Positions 1 through 12,276 are shown, counted from the stretch's first letter. The stretch: 64,000 nucleotides of DNA from Ailurus styani (GCA_002007465.1 LNAC01000003.1:9833515-9897514), one strand, 5' to 3'. Made by a program: numbers and translations. Notes: generated from the sequence alone by a model not told the origin.

Positions 1-784
1 GGGTTGTCATCTGTTTCCTGACTGCTCACTGGTTGATAGAGGAATCGTTGCAGAAATGGGCACACCAGCATCTGGCCAAGCCAGGTCTCTGCATTACTAA
101 CCTTCTAGCCATGCATGGGCTAGGAGTCCAATTTGTGCTCTTCAACTCTTTACTCGTCCACTCCGCCTGAATTCTAGGGCTGGATCTGGAAGTAGTGATG
201 TGAAAACAGAGATAGGGAGGAGAGTGGCTCAACCCCAAATCTTCTTGAAACCCAGGTCAGATATTTTGTTGTCCTCTGTCTCCAGAGAGACATATACAGT
301 TTTCTTTCCACTGTTAGTTTACCATCACCTGCAACCTACTAAGGCAAGGGAGCTACTCCAAAGACACAGCAGGGGCAGTTTTCACTAGTTAAATCATTGC
401 TTTGCATTTTTGTCTAATAACTGTCCTCACTTACTATCTATTATCTGAATAATTTAATGACTTATAATTTGTCTGTTTTTAATTTTAATTAATATCTATG
501 CTTTTTTTGGTGTTTGCCATTTTATGTCACATTATATTAGTCTGATTTGAAGATTTCCATCTTTAATTAATGTATTAATTATCATCAGCTCTTCTCAAAT
601 TTGAATATGCAAAACCGAAAAGGCAGTAAATTCCTTCATGATGTACTCTGTACTCCAAAATGCATATAGGCATTCTCTTGTGTCAAAGTTCTAAGCACCT
701 TTACTTCCTGCCTGAGTATTAAATCACCATTGGGCTTTATCTTGATTGGGCATTCACTACCTGTTTTATCTTGGAAGATATACT
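1..784. other. AT-rich DNA without recognised gene or repeat
   Basis: I recognise no repeat family and no exon here. The first 250 bases are less AT-rich than the rest and hold two short overlapping frames of about 60-70 codons on opposite strands. Neither has a recognisable domain. They are best read as chance frames. Confidence 0.4.
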
Positions 785-925
785 TGGTCTCTCTGGGTCT
801 TACTTTTCTCAGTTAGAAAAGGGGGCTCTTTACATCCCCATAGGATGTTGTAAGAATAGGATGTAATGATATGTAAAGCACCTCTATCCATGGCTGTACA
901 TGCTAGGCATATCATTATTGTTAGT
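785..925 (+). repeat. MIR SINE remnant
   Basis: The core resembles the MIR centre: a CTCTCTGGGTCTTA stretch, then a TCAGTTAGAAAAGGGG stretch, an ATAGGATGTTGTAAGAATAGGATG stretch in place of the consensus ATAGGGTTGTTGTGAGGATTAAATG, and a GTAAAGCAC motif. The order fits the sense orientation. It is strongly diverged, as expected for this pre-eutherian family. Confidence 0.6.
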
Positions 926-1689
926 CAACCCTGTTAAACATCAATATTAATTTGTTCAGATTCACATCCTTAGAGCAACATAATCCTAACATCTATGAAA
1001 GAAAAGACTGTACATTATTTTCTTTCCTGAGAGCTTAGTTTAAATACAAATTCTAGATATAACAGCTAAAGTCATTAATATGCAAGATAACTTGTCCTAA
1101 TAATTCCCTTAATAATTATCTTTAGCTCACAAACTCTACCAGATGCAGAGTTTGAGCAAAAAATAAACAGTAAGTTAAACAAGGTTTTAAGCAGTTTATT
1201 TTATGTAAGGAATCTTACAGCTATGATAAGAGGACAGGTAGCTAATATAAAGTCAATGTAGAAAATATTTTACCTTCTACTAAGTATTATTATTACTATA
1301 ATATATAATACAATTACATACAATGTGTTTAGGATTTTAAATACTGTTCTGCAAGTTCAGTTTTATTATTAAACACTATTTATTTACAAATTCTTAGCAG
1401 TTTAAACCTATCTTAAAAAAATTTGTGTTCATGGTTTGACCTAGATGACCCTGGAAACACAAGTAGGTACACATAACTCAGGAATTTATGGCAATTTTAG
1501 TATTTTTCTGGTATTTATCATTGCATAAATTAATTTGATATTAAGCCCCTAATTCGAAAATAACAAAGAAGGCTTCAATTAATTCATTTTAAAAAGAATT
1601 TGTCATTTTTTGAGTATTATCACTTTTTATTCAGACAGTCACCAAATAGTTTTGAAAATCATATATCTGACAAATGGGTGAGATAGTGG
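926..1689. other. AT-rich DNA, nothing recognised
   Basis: Strongly AT-rich sequence with no repeat I can name, no splice-bounded open frame and no tandem array. Confidence 0.35.
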
Positions 1690-1945
1690 AAACACAAGGG
1701 TGGATTAGATGCAGAACCTACCTTCAAGGAGCTTGTGTCTAATATGGTGAACTAGGCAACACACAGAGAATTAAGAGTGGATTTATGCTGTCGCAGAAGC
1801 GTTTGTAGAGATAGTGTGGATCACTCAGGAGGAAGGAGTGATGTCTCTCTTATTTTAGCAGGCTGGGTTTTTTTTTTAAAAAGGATGATGCTGGAGTCAG
1901 ATTTTGAAAGTGAATAATGCTCTTAGGAGGTCAGGATTAGAGTAA
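1690..1945 (-). repeat. Probable L2 LINE remnant (antisense)
   Basis: The text around CTTCAAGGAGCTTGTGTCTA resembles the antisense L2 3' region (consensus approximately CTCATGGAGCTTACATTCTA). It is followed by a G/A-rich segment of the kind found further into antisense L2. Old and diverged, so the boundaries are approximate. Confidence 0.4.
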
Positions 1946-3689
1946 AATTCCTTGAGGAATTCACTACTTTTGATGGAAACGATCTATTATTTGCCTTGTG
2001 TTGGCCTTGGAATTAATCATCATGTATTAGAAATAAATTCTCTAAAGAATTTTTGCAAAAAATTATTATGCTTCAGTAACTTATTGTTTGAGACATCTCA
2101 AAAATACTCAGTTAATAATGTCAAGGGTCCCTTAGGTACTTAGTAGAGCATAATTCTCCTATTTCTTTATTTTTTTAATGAATACTTTGTTGTGAAATAT
2201 GAGTTTTGTTCATTATTAATACTCAGGAAAACTTGTGAAATGCTTGAAAGTGGGCAAAGAAAAATATTACCGAATGTCTGTTCCTCTTTCCAGATCCTCA
2301 ACTTTCATTGTCCTTGAACCGCTTCAACTCTATGTTGTTCGATAACAATGTACATGATCTTGTGCTTAGACATGGACAGTGTATGTTCCCTCAGATTGGA
2401 AAAAGTCAATTTTCTAACTATTTAGAAATTCATTTGCTCTGCGGAAAGACCTAAATATATATGGTACTTTGAATTCTCCTTTGAGACAGTAGTAACATCT
2501 TAGTGATCCTTTCATTAATTAAAGAGTTAAAATCTTTGACATGTGTTCATTTATATTTGTATAAGAGTTTTGATTTTAACTGTTCTTAGAAATATCCTTT
2601 ATCACTACTGTCATTTGTAGTGAGAATTTTTTTAGCCTTAATAGAGCAACTGACACATACTTGGTACAAATATCAAACTTCTGTATGTGGTACAGAGTAG
2701 TTGAGGAAGAAAATAAGTTACTGTTTTTATTTTTATATATGAACATATATATAGTGTATATTGTATGTGAATATAGTATATATATTGTAAGTTTATAAAT
2801 ATATTGGTATATAGAAAATATTAAGAGTTTCTGGGGAAGGTGAGTCAGGAAGGGCAACAACACCTGTGTTCATATTTGAAGAGACTTGAAATCAAATAAC
2901 ATTTTAGGCGTAAGACTTTATTCTTGTACAAAGATGTGATAAATACAGAGGTGTGAAAAGGCATGGCATGGCATGCCTATGGAATTAGTTCACAGTAGTT
3001 GCCAATTAAACTACATAAAGTCATGAGAAAGAAAAGTGATTAGTAATGAGCCTGGGAAAAGTAGCCTAATGAAAGATTGCAAAGATCTTAATTATTGGAT
3101 AATTTAGAATTTACTCCCTATGCAGTAAGACCCATTCAAGAGGTGATATTATCAACTTTGATTTTTTTTTTATGAATCAAGTGACCAATGAATTAAATGA
3201 CGCAATATTGTAGTCAAAAAGAGGTAATATGGGCTAGAATTTAGTTGTTCAAGTTGATGGGACACTGTTTGGCCTAGATTAGTAGTACTGAGATAGAGCA
3301 GTGAGGAATAGCATGAACCATTGGAATGAAAAATATGGATATTTGTGTACTACAGAAATGAAAAATGAGGAACTTTATCTTCTACTCTGTGTAAATTTTG
3401 GATGTGATAATTACCCCCAAATCAAACACAGTAAAATTGGGCTACTTCATATTTTTATCAGCCAACAAAGTAATAGTGGATGGCTTTTGAAAACCAGTTT
3501 GAAAGTCTCACAATCAACCACTTTTTAAAAACCTAATGTATTTGTTCCCTAAATAAATTTCAAAATACTTTAAAAATCACAGATTTTGGGAATCTTGTAC
3601 TTTATCATTTTCTAAGTGAGTTGCATTGTCAAGTATCTAAACTCCTACAGTACTTATGAAGAAATGCTTTAAAAATCAATGGATTTTCT
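1946..3689. other. AT-rich DNA with a TA/TG-rich patch
   Basis: No gene or named repeat seen. Positions about 2733-2816 are a degenerate run of TATA/TGTA units. A frame of 95 codons on the minus strand crosses this patch and is Tyr/Ile-rich for that reason; it is not a gene. At 2959-2976 the unit GGCAT is repeated and runs into the palindrome GGCATGCC. Confidence 0.35.
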
Positions 3690-3885
3690 GGGCGCCTGGG
3701 TGGCTCAGTGGGTTAAAGCCACTGCCTTCGGCTCAGGTCATGATCCCAGGGTCCTGGGATCGAGGCCCACATCGGGCTCTCTGCTCAGCAGGGAGCCTGC
3801 TTCCTCCTCTCTCCTCTCTCTGCCTGCCTCTCTGTCTACTTATAATCTCTCTCTCTGTGTCAAATGAATAAATAAAATCTTAAAA
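3690..3885 (+). repeat. CAN SINE (tRNA-Lys-derived), full length
   Basis: The head starts GGGCGCCTGGGTGGCTCAGT and carries the GGGTTAAAGCC variant. A CT-rich middle, a CAAATGAATAAATAAAATCT end and an A-rich tail follow. A 19 bp target-site duplication flanks it (3671-3689 and 3886-3904, AAAAATCAATGGATTTTCT with one mismatch). The intact head and good duplication point to a fairly recent insertion. Open frames through it (GAWVAQWVKA-type peptides) recur in other copies and are not proteins. Confidence 0.95.
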
Positions 3886-3904
3886 AAAAATCAACGGATT
3901 TTCT

Positions 3905-4644
3905 AGTTACCTGAAAAATATTATGCAAACAGTATTTTAAAATTATTGCATAGTTGATATCATTTTTGTCTACTAAGCACAAAGTATTTTCAAAAAGTTT
4001 TAGGGCATATTGGGCTTAAAAAAACTGAAAATAGGTTACACTGTGCTTTGATTAGTAGGTGTAAGAAAATTAGGAACTCAAATCAATACCAAATTTATTT
4101 TCAGCCTGATTAGGAGCTTCCTTTTATATGCTATATTTAAATATAATTAATAAATATAAATACTGTTTTTATTGAAAATTCCTACCTATCTTCTAGTATC
4201 TACTATTTTCATTTCAAAAAAGAAAGGCAAAGTGTATAAAGGATAAGTCAGCAGTTTATGTGAATTTAAGATTATTCTTACCTTTTATTTGATACACTTT
4301 AGGGGTATCAGTGTGGGTGGAAAGTAACTGCATCTAGGATTTTGTCTGGTTGATGAAAGGTAATGAATTGCTTTAAATACTTCCTTTTAATGTAAAGCAA
4401 GTGAAGTGACTACAGCTAAGTCAGTTAATAAAAAATTTCATACCCGATGGATTTATGATTAATATTAAAATAGGTTTCTAGAAATGAAAGCATGCATTTC
4501 ATGTTTCTTCAAATTACCTAGAATATCTATAATGAGTATATTTAACAAAATAATAATAACTATTGAGTTTCTTTTCCTTTTATAAGTTAACCAGCTAACC
4601 TCTCTAACAGTATACAACATATTAGCTATCCAAGATTTTTCCAT
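3905..4644. other. AT-rich DNA, nothing recognised
   Basis: No named repeat, tandem array or plausible exon was seen. Confidence 0.35.
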
Positions 4645-4885
4645 TGTTTCATTCAGTTATAGTCGATCAGGTGTAATTTTGTGTTCAGCATTTTACTAGT
4701 TAATGAGGACACAAAAATAAATAGGGCATGGTCCTTCTTGAAGATTTTGTAATCTCATGGAGAAGACAGATGAGTGAATACATAGATGCAAATGTAACTG
4801 AATAGAGCTTGTTATGATATTGGAATTTCTATTTTGTTTATAAACAGTAGGGCAGTAACAGAAAACATAATAGGGCATTACTGCA
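4645..4885 (-). repeat. Probable L2 LINE 3' remnant (antisense)
   Basis: The segment reading AAATAGGGCATGGTCCTTCT then AATCTCATGGAGAAGACAGA parallels antisense L2 (consensus approximately CCCTGCCCTCATGGAGCTTACATTCTAG then GGGAGACAGACAAT). Diverged, with approximate boundaries. Confidence 0.5.
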
Positions 4886-4889
4886 TGCT

Positions 4890-6874
4890 AAAATAGGAAT
4901 CTGAAAATATAATTAAAAATATATGTTTCAACTTAAGTTCTAGTTCATAAGAAAGAACTAAAGCCTCAATTTTCTTAGCAATTAGATCGCTTGGTTTTTA
5001 TCTTGGAATACATAAATTTTCTTCTAAACAGTAGAAAAGAGTAGGCAGAGCTGGGAAGATGGAGTCCAGGAAAACCCTAGGCTCATCTCTTCCCTTGGAT
5101 ACAAGTAAGTAACACCCACTTCAGTAGATGTAAACTAAGTGGGGTCATTTATTAGAAAACAAGATCAAGACTAACCCTGGGTGAACTATGAGTTTACTGG
5201 TTTAGTTGCTCTGTACTTAACTCTGATTCATTAACATCAGGTTTCCCCATCCATTCAGTGCCTTACTGTTGTTTCTCTGCAGTCTTCTCCATTAGGCGAA
5301 AATATCCCTGTGTCCTTTGAAGTCACCTCCTTGAGTTTCACATGTCAGGCACCTTGGCACTCATCCATTACCCCTCTTCCCCCATCAGGTGACTGTCTTG
5401 GGCTTGCTCACATCATGGTGTTCCTAAGATAGTCAAACTTTTAAAGGAGTATTTAGCTTCCAAGAGAGAGCTTCCCAAGTGATGATCACTTCAGATCCAT
5501 CTTTTAAGTTAAACAGTGTCTCTTCTACTATGTTTCTGTAGGTTGAAACAAATCACAAGGTGGATGCAGATTCACTCCTTGATAGAGGAGAGCTGAAGAA
5601 TTTGCATCCTTCTGTGATCTACCATAAAGGGGAAGGTGGGTTAGGATTTCAATAGATAGAGAATCGAAGGTTTTCTTAGGGAGAGATTTTGGATTGGCCA
5701 TAGTATCCTTAAAACAAACAAAACCCAGGAAATTCAACAGGGCTTAGGAGTAGAACTATCTAGTTCCAGAGAAATTATCAGAGTAAGAGAGAAGAAAATT
5801 AGGGATAAGAAAATAAAGGAAAAGCAAATTTTTAGAAGAAATGATCTAATATAATCTTAAACTAGGTTTTTAATGAAGTACGGTTAAGATAGAAACACAA
5901 GGGTATGGAAAGATACTTAAAGGATGAAGCTATTTTACCAATACTATACTAGACTATGCCTTTAGTGCTATTTCTGAACCTTAGATCATTAAAAGAAAAC
6001 TGAAAATGAGCCAGTAGAAAACATTAGATGAGATAATTTTCAAAAAGATACTGCAATCTATATTTTAAGGAAATCACAATGTTGATTCACCTCCATACAC
6101 TTTTAAAAAAGCACTAAGATATTTTCTTAATTTATGAAATAGTATTTTGCTTATATTTTGCCTCTTCACAGTATTGAGCAAAAATGTGGAAAAAGAGTGC
6201 ACATAAAAGTCAAAAAGCAGTCTTAGGGATGTAATGTCAAAAAATATTTACTCTTTAAGTTTTGATGTTGAGGGCTAAGTTCTTATTAGGCATATTTAAT
6301 CAGGCTATTAATTTGACCATGTGCTGAGGATATATTAAATCAGTGAGTACAAAAAACATAGACTACCAGTATTAGCCCCTTCATAGGATGGACTTATGTC
6401 ACCTAATTCATAGCTCTTTTATGACTAAATTCTGTCCATCCTCAAATCCTTAAGCTTCCCAAGCTAACACATTGTTCCTCATTTATTAGGCTCAGCTACT
6501 TGCCCTTTTTCATTCCAATTATATTCTTCAGTCATCAGTATGAATATTTCAATCATCCTGGCATTTTTATTGATTTGCTTTATAATTTAGGCTGGTAATT
6601 AATGCAGTCTTATTTTCCCTTTCCCTGACCAGGAGTGTCAAAATGTTAACTTCTGAGAGTCTTTTTTTAGGGTCAATAATACACTTAATCCTAAAAAGAT
6701 TAAAAGATTTGATAAACTTCAGTCTCCATTCTAGTTGGTAAATTTTCTCACTTTCGTCAAGCAGAAAGCAGCCCAACTTCTTAATATAGCCATTTATAAA
6801 ACTATGATAACTAGTAAATGTAAATTATTTCTTCAAGTCATTTTAATTTAAGTTGTTAATGAGAAATTAATAGG
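4890..6874. other. AT-rich DNA, no gene or named repeat
   Basis: About 2 kb without a recognised family. Positions 5220-5520 are less AT-rich and may be an old LTR remnant, but I cannot assign it. Two minus-strand frames of 69 codons near 5528-5737 and 6567-6776 show no domain. Confidence 0.3.
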
Positions 6875-6960
6875 GTATCATTCATTCAGCAAATACGCAT
6901 GAAGAGCCTATAATACAAATAGTGGGGGCTGTGCATTCTGCAAAGACAATAAAGGGCCAA
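6875..6960 (-). repeat. L2 LINE 3' end fragment (antisense)
   Basis: ATCATTCATTCAGCAAATAC followed by a diverged 'GAAGAGCCTATAATACAAAT' matches the antisense L2 terminus (approximately TTCATTCAACAAATATTTATTGAGCACCTACTATG). Confidence 0.55.
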
Positions 6961-7019
6961 ATTCAATTCAGATTTTTCAGTAGCCTCTCAATATTTGAGT
7001 ATATTTTAAAGCGAAACTA

Positions 7020-7212
7020 GGGGCATCTGAGTCGCTCAGTTGATTAAGCGTCTGCCTTCGGCTCAGTTTATGATCCCCATCACCATCCCAGGGTCACGGG
7101 GTAGAGCCCAGACTGGTGAGGAGCCTCCTTTTCCATCTGCCCCTGCCTCTGCTTGTGCTCTCTCTGTCTCCTCTCTCTCGTGAATGAATAAAATATTTTC
7201 TTTAAAATAAGG
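7020..7212 (+). repeat. CAN SINE, older diverged copy
   Basis: The head GGGCATCTGAGTCGCTCAGT with the older TTGATTAAGCGTCTGCC form is followed by a CT-rich body and a GAATGAATAAAATATTTTC tail. An insertion-like duplication, CCCCATCACCATCCCAGGG, lies in the middle. It differs from the GGTTAAAGCC subtype and has no clear target duplication, so it is probably an older subfamily. Confidence 0.85.
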
Positions 7213-7221
7213 CAAAAGAAG

Positions 7222-7812
7222 TACATTTTTTTTTTAAATTTAAATTCAATTAATCTTGGGCGCCTGGGTGGCTCAGTGGGTTAAAGCCTCTCCTTTCGGC
7301 TCAGGTCATGATCTCAGGGTCCTGGGATCGAGGCCCGCATCGGGCTCTCTGCTCAGCGGGGAGCCTGCTTCCTCCTCTTTCTCTGTCTGCCTCTCTGCTT
7401 ACTTGTGATCTCTCTCTCTGTGTCAAATAAATAAATAAAATCTTTTAAAAAAATAAATTCAATTAACCAAGGTATACTACCTCATTAGTTTTTGATATAA
7501 TGTTCAATGATTCATTGGTTGAGTATATCGCCCAATGCTCGTCATATCAGGTGTTCTCTTTAATGCCCATAACCCAGTTACATCATCCCCCCTCCCACCT
7601 CCTTTCCACACCCTCAGTTTGTTTCCCAGAGTCAAGAGTCTCATATGGTTTGTCTCCCTCTCTGGTTTCTTCCCATTCAGTCCCCCTCCCATCTCTATTG
7701 TCATTTGTGCTATTCCTTATGTTCCACATATAATAATTGTGTTTCTCTAATTGACTTATTTCACTTAGCATAATACCTCCCAGTTCTTTCCATGTCGATG
7801 TAAATAAGAAGT
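7222..7812 (-). mobile_element. LINE-1 3' end, 5'-truncated, interrupted by a SINE
   Basis: Read on the plus strand it begins with a T-rich stretch (the reversed poly(A)) and runs through the carnivoran L1 3' UTR. That includes a C-rich patch (about 7585-7610), the GTTTGTCTCCCTCTCTGG segment and CTTATTTCACTTAGCATAAT near 7761-7780. A CAN SINE at 7258-7453 splits it close to the 3' end. Only 3' UTR sequence is present and no usable ORF2 is left. Divergence from the copy at 40567 indicates an older family. Confidence 0.85.
7258..7453 (+). repeat. CAN SINE nested in an L1 3' end
   Basis: Full head GGGCGCCTGGGTGGCTCAGT with GGGTTAAAGCC, CT-rich body and CAAATAAATAAATAAAATC tail. The 13 bp TAAATTCAATTAA occurs on both sides (7241-7253 and 7454-7466) and belongs to the host L1, so it is the target duplication. 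Four extra bases (TCTT) lie between the left duplication and the SINE head. The SINE is younger than the L1. Confidence 0.93.
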
Positions 7813-7939
7813 ATATTTTATACTACGGTCAATACCTTATGATATAGCCCACTGACAAAAAATATTATTTTTCTTTCATAAGGTATTAACTTTACTAACA
7901 CATTGAATTAAATTGTTTTCTTTCCTGCTCATTTACAGA

Positions 7940-8290
7940 AGAAGAAAGAAAACCCTTATTCTTTTAGAGCAGTTTAGGTGCACAGCAAAATTGAGAGGAA
8001 GGCACAGAGATTTCCCGTACGTCTCCTGCCTCCACATATGCATTTCCTCCCCCATTACCAGTATCCTCCAACAGAGCAGAACATTTGTTATAATTGGTGA
8101 ACCTGCCACATTGTTATCACCCAAAGTCAATGGTTTACATGAGGGTTTACCCTTGGTGTTCAATATCCTAAGGACTTGGAAAAGGTATACATACATGTAG
8201 CCGTCATTACAGTATCAAACAGAGTGTTGTCCAAACAATCTTCTGTGCTCTGCCTGTTCATCACCCCTACTTTCCTGGCCCATTGTAATT
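7940..8290 (-). mobile_element. Old L1M (L1MA/MB-like) 3' UTR fragment
   Basis: The plus strand reads TTTTAGAGCAGTTTAGGTGC, then AAAATTGAGAGGAAGGCACA, then CCTCCCCCATTACCAGTATC, then TTATCACCCAAAGTCAATGG and GGTTTACCCTTGGTGTTCAA. These match, in order, the old L1MA/MB 3' region as I remember it. Orientation is inferred from that consensus, and the exact subfamily is not asserted. The 95- and 87-codon frames crossing it are incidental. Confidence 0.7.
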
Positions 8291-10234
8291 ACTTAAATCT
8301 AAAGCTGAATTTAAACTTCTTGTTTGACATAGAATCTCAGAATATCATTTTTTCCCCAGACTTATAATTTCAAATAGCTAACACTACATATCTGCAAGAT
8401 ATATATACTCTAAGATTTCTTTGTCCAATTTCAAAATGCTATGATTATGGAAAATATGGATTAAGTACAAATTAGACATCTCTTCTAATCTTGAAAATGT
8501 GTTTTAAATTGTCTAAATGTAGAGGTAAAGTACATTTGTCCAAAATAACAGTTTGAATTATTATTCACTCTAACAGTTTGAATGTAAACTCCTAAAATAA
8601 ATAGCTCATCCTGAATATGAAAGCTTTTAAAGCCAATTCAGAAAATTTGAGATTCCTTAAAAAAAAATGTAAGAAATTCAATGAAAACTACCAAAATAAA
8701 TTTTCTACTTGTAAAATGGGTCTGAAAATCTGTTTAGTATCAGATGGAGACAAATAAGTGTCATTAATATTAAGGATATACTTGGAATAATTTAGGGATA
8801 ATGGAGATTTTTTACATGTATACATTGATTTTGAATAAATAATGAAATTTTAACATTGCATTATTTTTCTGGGTCCTGAGAGATGTGTTTGTGTATATGT
8901 GTGTCTATGTGTATTTGTGTGGCCTTGCCATCTTGAGGGTAGTGGTGAAGGGAGGGGGGATACTATAGTCGGAATTGTCATGTATTTCTAAGTACCTTTT
9001 ACTTATCGAAAAATTGAATAAAGAGACTTAGGTGTTCTCTGTGGTTTCTTACAGTTATAATAAGTCTATGCAAAGTTTGAACCCATTTAAAAAAAAATCA
9101 ACTGCCATGTATCTCCTATTCTTTCAGATCAGTTTATTATCTGAATCCTAACTCAGACTAAACAAAGGAAAGTATTTCCCTTTAGTGCTCTCTAATAAAA
9201 GACTAGCTTCCTTTCTGCTGTCTTCATGTGTCTCCTTTGCTTTTTACTTATTTTTATTCAGTCATTTTCTTCTCTCTGGAGGTGAACAAACCACTTGCCC
9301 TAAGCCTTGATAACTTTTAAAAGCAATCTGACCTTAAAAATCAATTTAATGACATGTTCCTATAGCATTAAGCTCCATTGCTTGCCTACATTTGGCCAAG
9401 TTAAATGAGAAGGTGATCTGTTATAACACCTATAAAAATAAATCTACTTGCAGCAGTGAAAGCCCAGTGAAAGTCCAGAAGGCACTGCTATCCATCTCAG
9501 GGCTAAACATTTGTGTGTCACCTGACTCCACCATCCCTGAGAGATGAAGGAGGCCTGGGAATCAGTGTTCGCCAGAATTGCTGTTTTCTTCTACTTTCAG
9601 AGTGTAGTACAGTAGTTCACTACTTCCTTAGGGTGTATCTGCGATGGTTTAGAGGCTTGATTTCACACCATACGATCATCCTTTTCTCATTCTGGAAGTT
9701 ATATTTGGTGAAGCCAATGGAAATCTGAGACGGGGTGGGAGGGGATTCTGAGCTGTTGAAACTGCCGGCACATCATGGGTTTGTCTGTCCTGGGCTCCGT
9801 TCATCTTGCTGTTTTGCCATTAATGTGAAGAGTACTGAATAGAAGAGCTCAGTGTGGGATAACTGAATTACTGTTCCTTCAACATTATGACCGTGTGTCA
9901 CTAGTCCTTCACTGACTGTTTTTCTAAGAAGACAGCCACGTTTGTCTCTTTTTAAAACAGTGTCTGTGCTTAATTCCAACTCTGCTTTTACATTCCTTGC
10001 ACCTGAAATAAATCTCAAAATAGCAAATAAAATACTCTATTTTTTAAGGACAGTTTTTTTTCTTATGTGTCAGAAACAGCGTTATTATTTTTTGTTTTTA
10101 ATAATATCTATGATGCTTTGATTTTTAAAACTGTATTTTTTCTCGCATAATGGTGGTAATAAACTTATTTTCAAGGAATGCACACATCTAGTCCAAAGAT
10201 GAAAGGCATCTCTCCTACTTTGCTGCCTAATGTG
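8291..10234. other. AT-rich DNA, no gene or named repeat
   Basis: About 1.9 kb without a recognised family. A degenerate TG-rich patch lies at about 8886-8922. Positions 9500-10020 are less AT-rich with frames of 71 and 81 codons; neither shows a domain or splice context that would support an exon. Confidence 0.3.
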
Positions 10235-10372
10235 GGATAGTCAGACCAGCAGAATCAGCTCTATTTTAGAACTTGTAATATTTTAGGATCTCAGGCCCCA
10301 CCCCAGACCTTCGCTTTAACACATCCCCAGGTGATTCTTCTGCACATGAATATTTGAGAAGCACTGCTCTGA
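10235..10372 (+). mobile_element. MER5A (non-autonomous hAT-Charlie element)
   Basis: CAGACCAGCAGAATCAGCTC, GGATCTCAGGCCCCACCCCA, CATCCCCAGGTGATTCTTCT and TTTGAGAAGCACTG follow the MER5A consensus in order and orientation. It lacks part of the 5' end. This is an old eutherian DNA transposon. Confidence 0.85.
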
Positions 10373-12276
10373 CAATTCTTTTGAATACACACATAATAAC
10401 TTTTTTGGTGCTGAGTAGCTTTTATTTTTATCTCCAAACCCTGGCCTAGGTGGTTTTTAGATTTTGTTTAAAGATATGGCCTATCCTTTTGATAATATGC
10501 TAACTATATTCTATACACAAAAAGCAAGGGATTTTTTTTGTTGTTGTTTCTAAAGAATACCTTGATTGTCTTTAAAGTATTAACTAAAAATCCTGCATTA
10601 TCTCAAGACTGTGTATGTAGCAATTTTGCCATGGCAAAAAGGACCTATGGTTGAGCTCAAATTCTCAAGTGTATCTGAATTTGAAAAGAAAAAAAAAAGT
10701 GTGGATATGTAGAATATGTGAAATATCGGGCTAATTTTGTGAGCAGCTGTGTCAGTCTACCAAAGTTCTCTATAATATTTCCTGTTTCATTTATAATTAA
10801 TTTATAAAGATTGAATTTATATATGAATGCAGAAGCACATATACAGCAGTAATTGTTTAAGGGTTATGACACCAAGAACAGTTTTATAAATAGATGACCC
10901 TGTGATCATGCTAGGTCCTCCTCCAGGGTCAGCCTCAAGCTTGAAGCATTTCTCCTTATAGATCATTAAATCTGAGGCACTTTCATCTTAGCTTTACTAA
11001 AAGAGATTTATAATAATTTTTAAATGGATATTATAGGCATTTTTCTGGGAAGAAAATCCATAATATTTGAGGAAAAGTATAAACTAAATATATTTAATGT
11101 TGAGTTCCTATAAAAGGAATGATTTTGTATTCATGAAAGATTGAATGTTTATTCTTAGATCCTCACATGACAGTAGCAAACCAGAATTTTATTTGTCCCT
11201 TCCATTTTTTTGCAGTATTTTAAGTAAGTTATATTCATGTCTTAGAAAATCTAAAGACTCCAGTCTAAACCAGTTTACAAATTTCAATGAAACTTTAATG
11301 AAAACTTCCAGGTTTTAATATGAATTACATAACTCACAGTATCCTTAAAAGAATAAACGAATGTTGAATTCACTGTTGGAAATTGAGAAATATCTGGCTA
11401 TTTTTAAATATTTTAAATGAAATCTATTTTTTCTTCAAACTCAAATCACTAAATGACTCATTTAGTTGGTTTTGTATCAGTAATTATCATCATCTCAAAG
11501 GTAGAACAAATGATGACAAAGAACACTTTACCTTATTTTATAGATTATATAAATATCATAACATGTTAATTTTCTTCAATTTATTTCATTACTGTTAATA
11601 GGAATCAAGTGGAAGTATCACATAAATGTTTGTATGTATAAAATTAAAAATTTAAATAAAATTATTCAGAGGAATTAGGTAAGCTAAAATGAAATAGAGA
11701 TACAAATGTATCTGTTTTAAAGCCATTCACTTTCTGTACATTCACATCAGGATTAGCAGTTATTCTTTTGATTCTAGTTTTCACATTATGAAAGAATTAG
11801 AAGGTATTTTAATATACATATCTGGAAGTCTTGTTTATAAAATTATACTTACAGAGAAGTAACGACTAGAAACATCTACCAAAGATATTTCTATGGTAAC
11901 TTTAAGTTACCCAAATTAATGTGACTGACTCTCCGAAAGGAAGAGGAGCTATCCCAGCAGCACTGGTGCCTCTTTGTGCTGAGATATAAATAGCCGACAT
12001 CTGTGCCAGTACCTCAGGCGGCATCCTCATAGCTGGATGGCAGGTGGGCAAGGAGAGTCTGGGAGATGCTGCCCAAGAGTTGCCACACCTTTCTCTAATA
12101 GACCTAAAGAGCAAAGAATGACGTTTTCAGGGGTCACTTCCCCCTGACTCCTCACTCTTCCCCCAACAGCAAATTTTCCTTAATATCCACACATTGTTAC
12201 ATCTTCCCCTCCAAATACAAATGATGCCCTTCTTCCTGATGGAGTCCAATGTACCCCTCCAGTAACCCATAGTATC
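10373..12276. other. AT-rich DNA with one perfect palindrome
   Basis: No gene or named repeat. A perfect 16 bp palindrome TTTTGCCATGGCAAAA lies at 10624-10639. Positions 11880-12115 are less AT-rich, with a 70-codon minus-strand frame lacking recognisable features. Confidence 0.35.

Noticed and set aside
3690..3760. tRNA gene (A-box and B-box-like sequence)
   Set aside because: The tRNA-like sequence is the head of a tRNA-derived SINE; it lacks a proper cloverleaf and is followed by the SINE body and tail.
9513..10018. Possible exon in a less AT-rich patch
   Set aside because: Opposite-strand frames of similar length, no conserved domain and no coherent splice sites visible.
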